In this document: in pieces, positions 53,187 to 61,806 of the stretch | How positions within the stretch are numbered: the first letter of the stretch is position 1 | Layout of the letters: the number at the start of each line of letters is the position of its first letter | Origin: Mesorhizobium sp. C432A | Lineage (GTDB): Bacteria; Pseudomonadota; Alphaproteobacteria; Rhizobiales; Rhizobiaceae | Direction of reading: 5' to 3' | Length of the DNA: 64,000 nucleotides | Assembly: GCF_030323145.1 (NCBI RefSeq) | Contig: NZ_CP100470.1 | Location: 4,133,001 to 4,197,000 of the forward strand | Program-made: the position numbers and the translations under genes | Notes under the pieces: model-generated | Database searches by the model: none | What the model was told of the DNA's origin: nothing | What the model saw: only the letters and a program-made list of their open reading frames with translations

Positions 53187-54083
53187 ATGAATAGATTCAA
53201 GCCTGCACTTGCCCGGTTGAACAAGATGCCCCGCGTGGCCTTGATCGTGATCGGCCTTTTCGTCGCCCTGGGCAGCTTCGCGCCATGGCTCGCCCCACAA
53301 GATCCCAGCGCACAGAACTTGCTGGAGACCGGCCAGGGACCAACTGCCCCACACTGGCTCGGCACCGACCATCTTGGGCGCGATACGCTCAGCCGCCTGA
53401 TCATCGCTGCGAATACGTCATTGGTCAGCGTTGGCTCGGTCCTCATCATTGCAATGACGATCGGTGTCGCCATGGGGACCATCGCGGGCTATCACCGCGG
53501 TTGGGTAGACGACCTGCTGATGCGCATCGTCGATGTCGGCCTGTCCATCCCAAGCCTGATCACTGCCCTTGCCGTGATCGGGATCGTCGGGCCGGGCTAC
53601 TGGACCATGGTACTGGCTCTGTCACTGGCATGGTGGCCGATGAGCGGTCGTATCAGCCGGGCCGTGGCCGTCAGCATCATGAGCAAGCCGCATATCGAGG
53701 CCCTGCGTGTACTGGGCGCCAGCCCATGTCGCATTTACTTCGGCCATTTGCTGCCCGGCACCATCGGCGCGGTGATGGTCTATGCGACGGCGGATGCCGG
53801 GACAGCCGCTTTGGCTGTCGCAACGCTCAGCTTCCTTGGTCTGGGCATTCAGCCGCCCACGCCAGAATGGGGACAGATGCTTGTTGATGCTTTACCGTAT
53901 CTCGAGTCCGATCCGCGCCAGGTTATCCTGCCCGGCCTAGCCCTGACTGCTGCGGTGATCGGTTTCAACATCCTCGGCGAATCCATAGCACTCAATCGCA
54001 TTCCCAAGCCGCTTTCGAGGCGGACGCTCGCCTTGCGCAGAATTGAGATCGCCGGCTGGGCCAAGGAGAATTCCGATGCATGA
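53187..54083 (+). CDS. Dpp-type ABC permease, DppC-like
   Basis: 298 aa from ATG at 53187, chosen for the GGAG upstream; an earlier ATG at 53175 overlaps the DppB end. The N-terminal LAPQDPSAQNLLETGQGPTA and HWLGTDHLGRDTLSRLIIAA are the DppC signature, and EALRVLGASPCRIYFGHLLP is the EAA loop. Six helices. Its end overlaps the next gene. Confidence 0.88.
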   Translation: MNRFKPALARLNKMPRVALIVIGLFVALGSFAPWLAPQDPSAQNLLETGQGPTAPHWLGTDHLGRDTLSRLIIAANTSLVSVGSVLIIAMTIGVAMGTIAGYHRGWVDDLLMRIVDVGLSIPSLITALAVIGIVGPGYWTMVLALSLAWWPMSGRISRAVAVSIMSKPHIEALRVLGASPCRIYFGHLLPGTIGAVMVYATADAGTAALAVATLSFLGLGIQPPTPEWGQMLVDALPYLESDPRQVILPGLALTAAVIGFNILGESIALNRIPKPLSRRTLALRRIEIAGWAKENSDA

Positions 54084-55071
54084 CGAACTCCTTTTGAAAG
54101 TCAGCAATCTGACGGTCGATCTCCTCACCGCCAAGGCCGCGGTACGTCCCGTCGATGGCGTCAGCTACACCGTCCGGCAGGGAGAATGCCTTGCCATCGT
54201 CGGCGAAAGCGGTAGCGGCAAGACTGTAATGAACTTCGCGCCGCTCGGGCTAATGCCGACCGGCGTGACGACGAACTTGTCGGGATCGGTGCGCTTCGAC
54301 GGGCGCGAATTGATCGGCTTGCCGGAATCCGAGATCCGTAAGATACGAGGCAAGTCGATCGGATTCATTTTCCAGGATCCGATGAGCGCGCTGAACCCCG
54401 TCCGCCGTGTTGGAAGGCAGATCGCCGAGATGGCGGAACTCCATCTCAAGATGACCCCGCGCGCCGCGGAGGAGCGGGCGTTGGAACTCATCAAGCTGGT
54501 CGGCATCTCGGATCCAGCAGCGCGACTTCGTCAATTCCCCCACGAACTGTCGGGTGGTCTCAGGCAACGCATCGTAATTGCCATTGCGCTGGCCGGCGAG
54601 CCGAAACTTCTGATCGCGGACGAGCCTACGACCGCTCTCGATGTGACGGTCCAGGCTCAAATCCTGCGCCTGCTCAAGGACCTGCAGCGGCGGCTCAACA
54701 TGGCCATGGTGCTGATTACTCACGATATGGGGGTAGTCGCCGGAGCGGCCGACAACATCGTTGTCATGTATGCGACTCGGGCCGCCGAACGAGGTCCCGT
54801 GGACAAGGTCCTCGTGACCCCACGCCATCCGTACACGAGAGGGCTGATCAACGCGATCCCGCGGCGGGAAGACCCGATCGGTTCGGAGTTTCGCGGTCTT
54901 CCCGGGATACCGCCAACGCTGGGCGCGCCATTCAAAGGCTGTGCCTTTGCCCCGCGCTGCGAGCTCGCAATTCCCGCATGCACCGCAAGCCGCCCTCCAC
55001 TTGCGCGGTCGGCCGACAGCGCTGTTGTCGTGGCCTGCGCGGTTGTCAACCAAAGGAAGGCAGCAGCATGA
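54076..55071 (+). CDS. Dpp-type ABC ATPase, DppD-like
   Basis: 331 aa from ATG at 54076 (AAGGAG upstream), overlapping the DppC end by eight bases. Walker A VGESGSGKTVMNFAPLGLMP, signature LSGGLRQRIVIAIAL, Walker B LLIADEPTTALDVT, and the C-terminal oligopeptide-type Cys-containing domain (KGCAFAPRCELAIPAC). The signature has Leu in place of Gln after LSGG, seen in some family members. Works with the DppF-like partner. Confidence 0.88.
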   Translation: MHDELLLKVSNLTVDLLTAKAAVRPVDGVSYTVRQGECLAIVGESGSGKTVMNFAPLGLMPTGVTTNLSGSVRFDGRELIGLPESEIRKIRGKSIGFIFQDPMSALNPVRRVGRQIAEMAELHLKMTPRAAEERALELIKLVGISDPAARLRQFPHELSGGLRQRIVIAIALAGEPKLLIADEPTTALDVTVQAQILRLLKDLQRRLNMAMVLITHDMGVVAGAADNIVVMYATRAAERGPVDKVLVTPRHPYTRGLINAIPRREDPIGSEFRGLPGIPPTLGAPFKGCAFAPRCELAIPACTASRPPLARSADSAVVVACAVVNQRKAAA

Positions 55072-56084
55072 CGCACGGTCCTGTTCTGAAAGTCGAAAAT
55101 CTGCAGACGCGCTTCAAAAGCGTTCAGCGAGGCAAGTTCATCCATGCCGTCGACGACGTCTCGATCGAGCTCTATCCGGGCGAGATCGTCGGTCTGGTAG
55201 GCGAGTCCGGTTGCGGAAAGTCGACGCTCGGCCGCACCATTGTGGGTCTCGAAAAGGCAAGTGCGGGACGAGTCCTGCTTGATGGAGTGGACCTCACCAC
55301 ACTCTCCGGTGCAGCACTGCGCGAAAGCCGCAGGGCGCTTCAATACGTGTTTCAGGATCCATATTCGTCCCTGAACGACAGACAGACGGTCGGTGAGACG
55401 ATCGATGAAGCGTTGCTGATCAGCGGGTTGAAATCACAATCCGACCGCAACCATCGTACCAAGGCGCTCCTGGATCAGGTCGGACTGGCGGACGCTTTGA
55501 AGGATCGGCACACGCGGGAACTGTCCGGAGGGCAGCGCCAGCGCGTTGCGATTGCCCGATCCCTTGCCGTGAATCCAAGAGTGCTGATCTGCGATGAACC
55601 AGTTAGCGCACTGGATCTGTCCATCCGAGCCCAGGTGATGAACCTTTTCCTGCACCTGCAGAAAGATTTGGGGGTAGCGTGCCTGTTCATTGCCCACGAC
55701 CTTGCGTTGGTCAGGCAGGCTGCATCGCGCGTCTACGTGATGTACCTCGGCAAGATCGTGGAGCACGGGCCATCGCAGGAACTCTACGATCACCCTGGCC
55801 ATCCCTATTCGCAGATGTTGCTGGCCTCGACACCGGAGGTGGATCCGATCGCTGAAAAGCAGCGCAGGGTTCCGGTCATGATCGGGGAGGTGCCGAGCCC
55901 TACGAATCCACCATCCGGCTGCAGGTTCCGGACTCGCTGCCCCTTGGTGGTCGAAGAATGCAAACAACAGATGCCACCGGCCTTGAAGCTATCTCCTGGG
56001 CACAGTTCGGCTTGCGTGTTTGCCAAGGATCTCCACCGCGGCAAACGTTCGGCGCTGATTTCGCCAACAGCCAATGCGGCATGA
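55068..56084 (+). CDS. Dpp-type ABC ATPase, DppF-like
   Basis: 338 aa; ATG overlaps the DppD stop (ATGA). Walker A LVGESGCGKSTLGRTIVGLE, Q-loop YVFQDPYSSLNDRQTV, signature LSGGQRQRVAIARSL, Walker B LICDEPVSALDLSI, plus the oligopeptide C-terminal domain (SGCRFRTRCPLVVEEC). Completes the transporter. A strong hairpin follows at 56204. Confidence 0.89.
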   Translation: MTHGPVLKVENLQTRFKSVQRGKFIHAVDDVSIELYPGEIVGLVGESGCGKSTLGRTIVGLEKASAGRVLLDGVDLTTLSGAALRESRRALQYVFQDPYSSLNDRQTVGETIDEALLISGLKSQSDRNHRTKALLDQVGLADALKDRHTRELSGGQRQRVAIARSLAVNPRVLICDEPVSALDLSIRAQVMNLFLHLQKDLGVACLFIAHDLALVRQAASRVYVMYLGKIVEHGPSQELYDHPGHPYSQMLLASTPEVDPIAEKQRRVPVMIGEVPSPTNPPSGCRFRTRCPLVVEECKQQMPPALKLSPGHSSACVFAKDLHRGKRSALISPTANAA

Positions 56085-56203
56085 TCACGTTGAGTCAGCC
56101 TAGCGGCGCACCAATTCACCACGCCGCCGCCCACCCGACACGAATGCTCACGGGACGGTGGTGCGCCAAACAGTGAGGTCGTGGCAATGAACAGCGCGCC
56201 ACT

Positions 56204-56223
56204 CCGGCGCCAAACGGCGCCGG
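56204..56223. terminator. Hairpin between convergent operons
   Basis: CCGGCGCC (56204-56211) and GGCGCCGG (56216-56223) form a perfect 8-base stem with a 4-base loop, between the DppF-like gene and the convergent anchor-protein gene. No long T-run follows, so it may be a bidirectional but weak terminator. Confidence 0.5.
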
Positions 56224-56241
56224 ATAAGATTGACGTATCGT

Positions 56242-56889
56242 TCACATCATCCGTTTGATGTCGGTGTAGGCACCGTTCGTCTTCAGCGTCACGGTGACGT
56301 CGGCATCGGTGCGGTTACGCCAGAACCAACCGTGATTGCCGTCAAACGCTGCCTCAAGTACGCCCTCGTCCTCTGCAGCCCCGCGTCCCTTCTCGTATGA
56401 AATGTTTTCGCCGCCGCCGTCACCATGGGTGTCGAAGTTCACCGCCGCGCCATTGGCCGTCCAAGAGTATTTTGCCTGTGCGCCCTTGGCCATGACGAGC
56501 TTGATCTCAGCTCCTTCGCCGGGCTTCAGGGTGACCGACATTTCGTCCGTCCGGAGTTCCTGGGCAGAGGCGGAACCAATCACCAGTTCAGCGAAGACGC
56601 GCTCCAGAAGACTCGACTGCTGATCTCGGGCTGGCACTGCGGTCGGAGTGCCGTTCTGCAGTTCGCGAAGGCGGTCCTGCTCGGCCTCTTCGGCGAGTTG
56701 TGTCTTGATCTCGCCCATCTCGGTGAGCTCGAGCGCTCGCCCAACGCCGGTGGGATCGATGGCGTATTCGGCCGGCAGCACGATGGTCACAAGGATGGCA
56801 GCTGCCGCGAGAATTGCGATGACGGTAGACCGAAGGAGCTGCATGGATGTCGGCAGCTCGGCGCGGGTCGGGATGTCGGTATTATACAT
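56242..56889 (-). CDS. Membrane-anchored periplasmic protein of the metal island
   Basis: 215 aa with one N-terminal helix (LLRSTVIAILAAAAILVTIV) and a soluble C-terminal domain rich in beta-type sequence (LRTDEMSVTLKPGEGAEIKL, GNHGWFWRNRTDADVTVTLK). A helical linker lies between. I recall proteins like this as transmembrane anchor proteins next to HupE/UreJ and cation efflux genes; the role is unknown. It is the last gene of the minus-strand set His-rich protein-HupE-anchor. Confidence 0.65.
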   Translation of the reverse strand: MYNTDIPTRAELPTSMQLLRSTVIAILAAAAILVTIVLPAEYAIDPTGVGRALELTEMGEIKTQLAEEAEQDRLRELQNGTPTAVPARDQQSSLLERVFAELVIGSASAQELRTDEMSVTLKPGEGAEIKLVMAKGAQAKYSWTANGAAVNFDTHGDGGGENISYEKGRGAAEDEGVLEAAFDGNHGWFWRNRTDADVTVTLKTNGAYTDIKRMM

Positions 56890-56926
56890 AGGAGAATTCC
56901 TTTTTTGTGGATCTTTACTTGGAGGT

Positions 56927-57661
56927 TCAGGAGACGACCCAGCCGGTGAGCTGATAGCCGATCAGCACAAACCCGGCGGTCATCATGATGGTGTTGGCGG
57001 TGTATGCGTGGCGCCAGAAACTATCGGTCCGGCGCCAGTAGCCCATGACAATAAGGATGGCAGCGAGCGCCAGAAGCTGGCCAATCTCAACGCCGACGTT
57101 GAAGGCAAGAAGATTGGGCACTAGCCCGTCGGGCGAGATGTTGTATTCGATGATCTTCGTCGACAGGCCAAAGCCGTGGAAAAAGCCGAAGATCAGGGTC
57201 GCGATCTTGGTGTTCGGCTGGAAACCGAGCCACCTCTGGAAACCGCCCATATTGTCGAGCGCCTTGTAGACGACCGACAGGCCGATGATCGCGTCGATGA
57301 TGTAGCTGTTGATGCCAACGTTGAAATAGACGCCAAGCAGCATGGTCGTGGAATGGCCGAGCGCGAACAGGCTCACATAGATGCCAATGTGCTTCATCCG
57401 GTAGAGGAAGAAGATCACGCCGAACAGAAACAGGATGTGGTCGTATCCCGTCACCATGTGCTTGGCGCCGAGATAGATGAAGGGCAGCAGATTGATGCCC
57501 GTGATCTCCTGGATATAGCCCTTGTCGCCTTCGGCAACGGCATGGGCGAGGGCAGCTCCCCCAAACAATGGGAGGGTCAGGAGAGCGAGCAACACAGGTA
57601 GGGCGGGTCGCCAGCGCGCGCAAGGCGAGCATGGCAGGCCCTGATAGCAGGATCCTTGCAT
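56927..57661 (-). CDS. hupE: HupE/UreJ-family membrane protein
   Basis: 244 aa. A signal-like start (ALPVLLALLTLPLFGGAALA) leads into the mature HAVAEGDKGYIQEITG. About six helices follow, with the HupE nickel-site landmark GAKHMVTGYDHILFLFGVIF and the conserved FALGHSTTMLLG and FGFFHGFGLSTKI, whose histidines line the pathway. HupE/UreJ proteins are nickel permeases. It lies beside a DmeR/DmeF nickel-cobalt efflux pair, so it could serve metal balance rather than hydrogenase. Confidence 0.82.
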   Translation of the reverse strand: MQGSCYQGLPCSPCARWRPALPVLLALLTLPLFGGAALAHAVAEGDKGYIQEITGINLLPFIYLGAKHMVTGYDHILFLFGVIFFLYRMKHIGIYVSLFALGHSTTMLLGVYFNVGINSYIIDAIIGLSVVYKALDNMGGFQRWLGFQPNTKIATLIFGFFHGFGLSTKIIEYNISPDGLVPNLLAFNVGVEIGQLLALAAILIVMGYWRRTDSFWRHAYTANTIMMTAGFVLIGYQLTGWVVS

Positions 57662-57709
57662 GAGAATTCCAATCTTCGTCGTTGAGGGTGGCCGCGCATG
57701 CGGCCGCGA

Positions 57710-58099
57710 TCATGCGGTGAGGATCGGTCTCGGAGGGCGATCGAGCCGGGAACTTGCTTCCGGATCGGACAAGGACGGCGGATAAATCACCCAGGTCCGC
57801 CCGGCCGCAGGGACGGTCGGCGAAAAGTCCGGAAGCGTGCTCGCCGTCTCGTGCGAGTGGTCGGCGGGATTGTGGCCGTGAGAATGGCCGGATCCCTGCT
57901 CCTCGGTTGCACCGTCATCGTGGACGTGCCCGTGGGCTTCGATCTGTCCCGCCAGTTCGGCGTGACGGTCGGCCTCGGCGGCAGCGAGCGCGATGGGATC
58001 GTGCGAGACCGAACCGCCCATAGGCGACAGCAGCATGCCGAGCGCCATCGCGAAAGCGATGACGAGGCGAAAGGCTGCGCTATGGATCCAATTCGGCAT
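57710..58099 (-). CDS. Secreted His-rich protein
   Basis: 129 aa. The N-terminus is signal-like (AAFRLVIAFAMALGMLLSPM). The centre is His/Asp/Gly-rich (IEAHGHVHDDGATEEQGSGH then SHGHNPADHSHE) and should bind divalent metal. The rest is Pro-rich. I do not recognise a family. Divergent from dmeR across 102 bases that hold a likely DmeR operator, and followed by hupE, so it may store or buffer periplasmic nickel, cobalt or zinc. Confidence 0.6.
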   Translation of the reverse strand: MPNWIHSAAFRLVIAFAMALGMLLSPMGGSVSHDPIALAAAEADRHAELAGQIEAHGHVHDDGATEEQGSGHSHGHNPADHSHETASTLPDFSPTVPAAGRTWVIYPPSLSDPEASSRLDRPPRPILTA

Positions 58100-58172
58100 G
58101 CTTAACGATTATTCTCTAAAATCCTAACGAATGGTTGCGTGCACCAGAATCGAGGCCACTTTGAGGCTTGAA

Positions 58173-58191
58173 TATCCTCTCTGGGGGGATA
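58173..58191. promoter_or_regulatory. G-tract operator for the DmeR repressor
   Basis: TATCC (58173-58177) and GGATA (58187-58191) form an inverted repeat around a run of six G (58183-58188), 11 bases before the dmeR ATG. RcnR/CsoR-type repressors bind G-tracts flanked by inverted repeats. Position and form support autoregulation and control of the divergent His-rich gene. Confidence 0.6.
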
Positions 58192-58201
58192 GCATCAAGG
58201 C

Positions 58202-58483
58202 ATGAATGAGCGTCCCCACGTCCACGAAACCCATCCTGCCATCATCAAGCGGCTGAAGCGCGCCGACGGCCATCTGCGCGGGATCGTCGAGATGATCGAG
58301 GCCGGCCGACCGTGCCTCGACATCGCCCAGCAACTTCATGCCGTGGAGAAGGCCATCGCCCAGGCGAAGAAGACGCTGATCCAAGACCACCTCAACCACT
58401 GCCTTGAGGACGTCGTCGGACCGCTGGCGCTCGAGCAGCGCCGCTCGATCGACGAGTTCAAAGATATCACCAAGTACCTGTGA
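58202..58483 (+). CDS. dmeR: CsoR/RcnR-family metal-sensing repressor DmeR
   Basis: 93 aa, all-helical. HPAIIKRLKRADGHLRGIVE is the DNA-binding start, and the metal ligands are in the N-terminal His pair (HVHETH), the Cys in GRPCLDIAQQLHAVEKAI and the His-Cys in DHLNHCLEDVV. This pattern fits the nickel/cobalt sensor group. It precedes a CDF efflux gene, as in the dmeRF operon of Rhizobium leguminosarum. Confidence 0.85.
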   Translation: MNERPHVHETHPAIIKRLKRADGHLRGIVEMIEAGRPCLDIAQQLHAVEKAIAQAKKTLIQDHLNHCLEDVVGPLALEQRRSIDEFKDITKYL

Positions 58484-58494
58484 GAAGCGCCATA

Positions 58495-59832
58495 ATGGAC
58501 AAAGTTCGCGATTGGTTCGGATTCGGCCCGATGACGCATGGCATGGGCGGCCACGGACATGATCACGGCGAGGGCGGCCATGGTCACACCCATGGCGTCA
58601 TCGACCCGACGATCGCCACGACTACGCGCGGCATCTGGGCGATCAAATGGTCATTCGTCGTTCTGGCCATCACGGCGGCGCTTCAGCTCGTGGTCGTGTT
58701 CCTCTCCGGCAGCGTGGCACTGCTGGCCGACACGATCCACAATGTCGGCGACGCGGTCACCGCCATCCCATTGTGGGTCGCCTTCATGCTGGCCCGTCGC
58801 CAACCGAGCAAGACGTTCACCTACGGGCTGGGCCGCGTCGAGGATCTGGCCGGAATTCTGATTGTCCTCATCATCCTGTTCAGCGCCATCGTTGCCGGCT
58901 ACGAGGCGATCGACCGGTTGATCAATCCGCAGCCGATCGCATTTCTCGGCTGGGTCGCCATAGCCGGCATCATCGGTTTCTTAGGCAACGAAGCCGTTGC
59001 AGTGTTCCGTATCCGGGTCGGCCGCGAGATCAACAGCGCGGCGCTGATCGCGGATGGCTACCATGCGCGCACCGACGGCTTTACCAGTCTGGCGGTTGTG
59101 CTGGGTGCTATCGGCGTATGGCTGGGGTTTCCGCTGGCCGATCCGATCATCGGGCTCTTGATCACGGTGGCCATCTTCGCGATCGTCTGGCAGTCTTCGA
59201 AGGCAGTCCTCACGCGCATGCTCGACGGTGTCGAGCCCGGCATCGTCGATGAAATCCATCATGCCGCCGAGCACGTGCCCGGTATCGAACGTGTCCAAAG
59301 CGTGCAGGCGCGCTGGATCGGCCACCGCCTGCATGCCGACGTCGCCATCAGTGTCGCCGACGCGGCGACGGCCAAGGATGTGCTGGGCGTCACCGAAGCC
59401 CTCAAGGAGGAACTGTTCGCCCACTTGCCGGCGTTGGCGGAAGCGAATGTGCGTCTGGAAAGCCCGGCCGGATCTGCCGAAAAGGGCACGGAACCCTCTC
59501 ACGCTCATGGTCATCATGCGCCGGAGCCGTTCAAGGTCGACTGCGATCTGGCTGCGGGGACGCTGGAGATCGTCGACACGCCTGCCGGCGAGCGGATGCG
59601 TCTGACGATCGACCGGCACGCCGACGATTTGACGGCGACGGTGATCATCGACCGGCCAGAGGGGCCGGAGACGTTGCACCTCGATCCTGTCGCCGACAAT
59701 CATCATCGCCTTGAGAGCACGTTGGCCCCTGCCGAGCCGCATGAATTCGAGGCAAGACTGGTCCTGAAGGCCAAGGATCGCGAACAGGTGCTGCCGTTCA
59801 AGATGGTCGAACCCGAAGGCCACCATCACTGA
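58495..59832 (+). CDS. dmeF: Cation diffusion facilitator DmeF
   Basis: 445 aa from ATG at 58495; a GTG at 58480 overlapping the dmeR stop is possible. A His-rich N-terminus (GHGHDHGEGGHGHTHG), about six helices with SGSVALLADTIHNVGDAVTA (first metal site) and ALIADGYHARTDGFTSLAVV (second site), then a cytoplasmic domain longer than usual with HAHGHHAPEP and a C-terminal EGHHH. CDF proteins exchange metal for protons; DmeF exports nickel and cobalt. The extra beta-like domain (about residues 340-445) is not part of a minimal CDF. Confidence 0.88.
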   Translation: MDKVRDWFGFGPMTHGMGGHGHDHGEGGHGHTHGVIDPTIATTTRGIWAIKWSFVVLAITAALQLVVVFLSGSVALLADTIHNVGDAVTAIPLWVAFMLARRQPSKTFTYGLGRVEDLAGILIVLIILFSAIVAGYEAIDRLINPQPIAFLGWVAIAGIIGFLGNEAVAVFRIRVGREINSAALIADGYHARTDGFTSLAVVLGAIGVWLGFPLADPIIGLLITVAIFAIVWQSSKAVLTRMLDGVEPGIVDEIHHAAEHVPGIERVQSVQARWIGHRLHADVAISVADAATAKDVLGVTEALKEELFAHLPALAEANVRLESPAGSAEKGTEPSHAHGHHAPEPFKVDCDLAAGTLEIVDTPAGERMRLTIDRHADDLTATVIIDRPEGPETLHLDPVADNHHRLESTLAPAEPHEFEARLVLKAKDREQVLPFKMVEPEGHHH

Positions 59833-59901
59833 GATCCGTGTGCCGGCTCGTACTCCGTCTCTGGCTCGACGAGCCGTCTCGAACTGCAAGAAGACAAAAA
59901 T

Positions 59902-61224
59902 ATGCTTCAGGTCTTGGCCAATCGCACCTACCGTCATCTCTTCCTGGCCCAGGTCATCGCCCTGATTGGCACTGGCCTTGCCACCGTGGCGCTCGGGCTG
60001 CTGGCTTATGACCTTGCCGGCGCCGATGCCGGCGCGGTGCTCGGCACGGCGCTCGCCATCAAGATGATCGCCTATGTCGGCGTGGCACCCGTTGCTGCCG
60101 CGTTCGCCGAGCGCCTGCCACGCCGTACCATGCTGGTTTCGCTCGACCTCATCAGGGCAGGGGTCGCCGTGTTCCTGCCCTTCGTCACCGAAGTCTGGCA
60201 GATATATCTTCTCATCTTCATCCTGCAGTCGGCGTCAGCAGGCTTCACCCCGACGTTCCAGGCTTCGATCCCTGACGTGCTGCCCAAAGAGAAGGACTAC
60301 ACACGGGCCTTGTCGCTCTCGCGACTGGCCTACGACCTGGAAAGCGTCGTCAGCCCCATCCTCGCGGCGGCGCTGCTTTCAGTCATAAGCTTCCATAGCC
60401 TGTTCGCCGGCACGGTTGTCGGGTTCCTGGCGTCAGCGGCTCTGGTCGTCTCTGTGGTTCTGCCCAGCCCGCAGCCCTCGGAGCCGCGCGGCATCTATGA
60501 ACGCACGACGCGCGGGATCCGCATCTATCTGGCGACGCCGCGTTTGCGCGGCCTGCTGGCCCTTAATCTTGCCGTCGCGGCGGCCAGCGCCATGGTGATC
60601 GTCAACACGGTGGTCCTGGTGCAGGCGCAATTTGGCCTCTCCCAAACCGACACGGCGCTGGCGCTCGCAGCCTTTGGCGGTGGATCGATGATTGCAGCTC
60701 TTGCCCTGCCGCGGTTGCTTGAGAACGTACCGGACCGGGTTGCGATGCTCTCGGGCGCCGCGATACTGGTCGCCGGGGTGCTGATAGGGCCTCTCGCCAG
60801 CAGCTACTATCTGCTGCTGCCGCTCTGGTTCGTGCTCGGGCTCGGCTATTCACTGGCGCAGACGCCAACGGGCAGATTGATCAGGCGTTCCGCCGATGCC
60901 GTCGATCGGCCCGCTCTGTTTGCCGCTCAATTCGCACTGTCTCATGCCTGCTGGCTGATCACCTATCCGATTGCCGGCCGCGTCGGGGCGGCAATGGGAT
61001 TGCCCTTCACATTCATTCTGCTTGGCGTCATGGGCGCCGCCGCCCTGATTGCCGCGATCTGGCTGTGGCCGAAACACGATCCGGACGTGCTTGTGCACAC
61101 GCATGTCGATCTGCCCAAAGACGACCGGCACATCGGCGACGCGGTATGGTCGGAAGCAGGCTATGAGCATTCGCATGGTTACGTTGTCGATGATCGGCAC
61201 CCGCAATGGCCAAAAGCAAGTTGA
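59902..61224 (+). CDS. MFS transporter
   Basis: 440 aa, twelve helices. The MFS loop is seen as AAFAERLPRRTMLVSLDLIR between helices 2 and 3, and SKSLS-like turns follow. The C-terminal tail carries several His (HTHVDLPKDDRHIGDAVW, EHSHGYV), which is unusual and could bind metal. Located next to dmeRF and 70 bases after it, so a role in metal efflux is plausible but not proven. No strong ribosome site is visible. Confidence 0.75.
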   Translation: MLQVLANRTYRHLFLAQVIALIGTGLATVALGLLAYDLAGADAGAVLGTALAIKMIAYVGVAPVAAAFAERLPRRTMLVSLDLIRAGVAVFLPFVTEVWQIYLLIFILQSASAGFTPTFQASIPDVLPKEKDYTRALSLSRLAYDLESVVSPILAAALLSVISFHSLFAGTVVGFLASAALVVSVVLPSPQPSEPRGIYERTTRGIRIYLATPRLRGLLALNLAVAAASAMVIVNTVVLVQAQFGLSQTDTALALAAFGGGSMIAALALPRLLENVPDRVAMLSGAAILVAGVLIGPLASSYYLLLPLWFVLGLGYSLAQTPTGRLIRRSADAVDRPALFAAQFALSHACWLITYPIAGRVGAAMGLPFTFILLGVMGAAALIAAIWLWPKHDPDVLVHTHVDLPKDDRHIGDAVWSEAGYEHSHGYVVDDRHPQWPKAS

Positions 61225-61233
61225 GCGCCCGGC

Positions 61234-61668
61234 ATGCCTGGCGATCTCGCCGTCTATGGCGGTCTTTTTCTGACCGCGTTCGTGGCGGCTACAATCCTGC
61301 CGATGCAATCAGAAGCAGCCCTAGCGGGACTGCTTCTGACGGAAAGCTATGCTCCGGCTCTGCTCATCGTCTCCGCAAGCGCAGGCAATGTGCTCGGCTC
61401 GATCGTCAATTGGTGGCTTGGCCGGGGCGTCGATCACTTTCGCGACCGCAAATGGTTCCCGGTGAAGCCCTCCGCACTGACGCGCGCGACGCGATGGTAC
61501 CAGCGCTATGGACGATGGTCGCTGCTGTTGAGCTGGTTGCCCCTCGTCGGCGATCCGCTGACGATCGTGGCGGGCGTCCTGCGGGAGCCGTTCTGGAGCT
61601 TCCTCGTGATCGTCACGATCGCGAAGGTTGGCCGCTACCTAGCGCTCGCGGCGGTGACACTGAGCTGA
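61234..61668 (+). CDS. YqaA/DedA-like membrane protein
   Basis: 144 aa with about four helices. ASAGNVLGSIVNWWLGRGVD and RWSLLLSWLPLVGDPLTIVA are the SNARE-associated/DedA-type core of the short YqaA family. These proteins are thought to act in membrane lipid or ion homeostasis. Starts nine bases after the MFS stop, so likely in the same transcript. Confidence 0.78.
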   Translation: MPGDLAVYGGLFLTAFVAATILPMQSEAALAGLLLTESYAPALLIVSASAGNVLGSIVNWWLGRGVDHFRDRKWFPVKPSALTRATRWYQRYGRWSLLLSWLPLVGDPLTIVAGVLREPFWSFLVIVTIAKVGRYLALAAVTLS

Positions 61669-61742
61669 ATGTAGCGGCTCATGGCAACACATTCGCGACC
61701 ATCGCTTCCGACCTTTCTCTTGAGCCGACGCAGACCGAATAA

Positions 61743-61753
61743 GTATAGACATA
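61743..61753. promoter_or_regulatory. Shared promoter element GTATAGACATA
   Basis: GTATAGACATA is the exact reverse complement of TATGTCTATAC at 50579, before the paralogous binding-protein gene; the AGACATA part also lies at 49179. It is 54 bases upstream of the start at 61807. Common regulation of both transporters is inferred. Confidence 0.4.
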
Positions 61754-61806
61754 TCGCATATCCGAGTTAGCATGATTCAAAATCAATCAAAAAATGGGGA
61801 ACTGAC

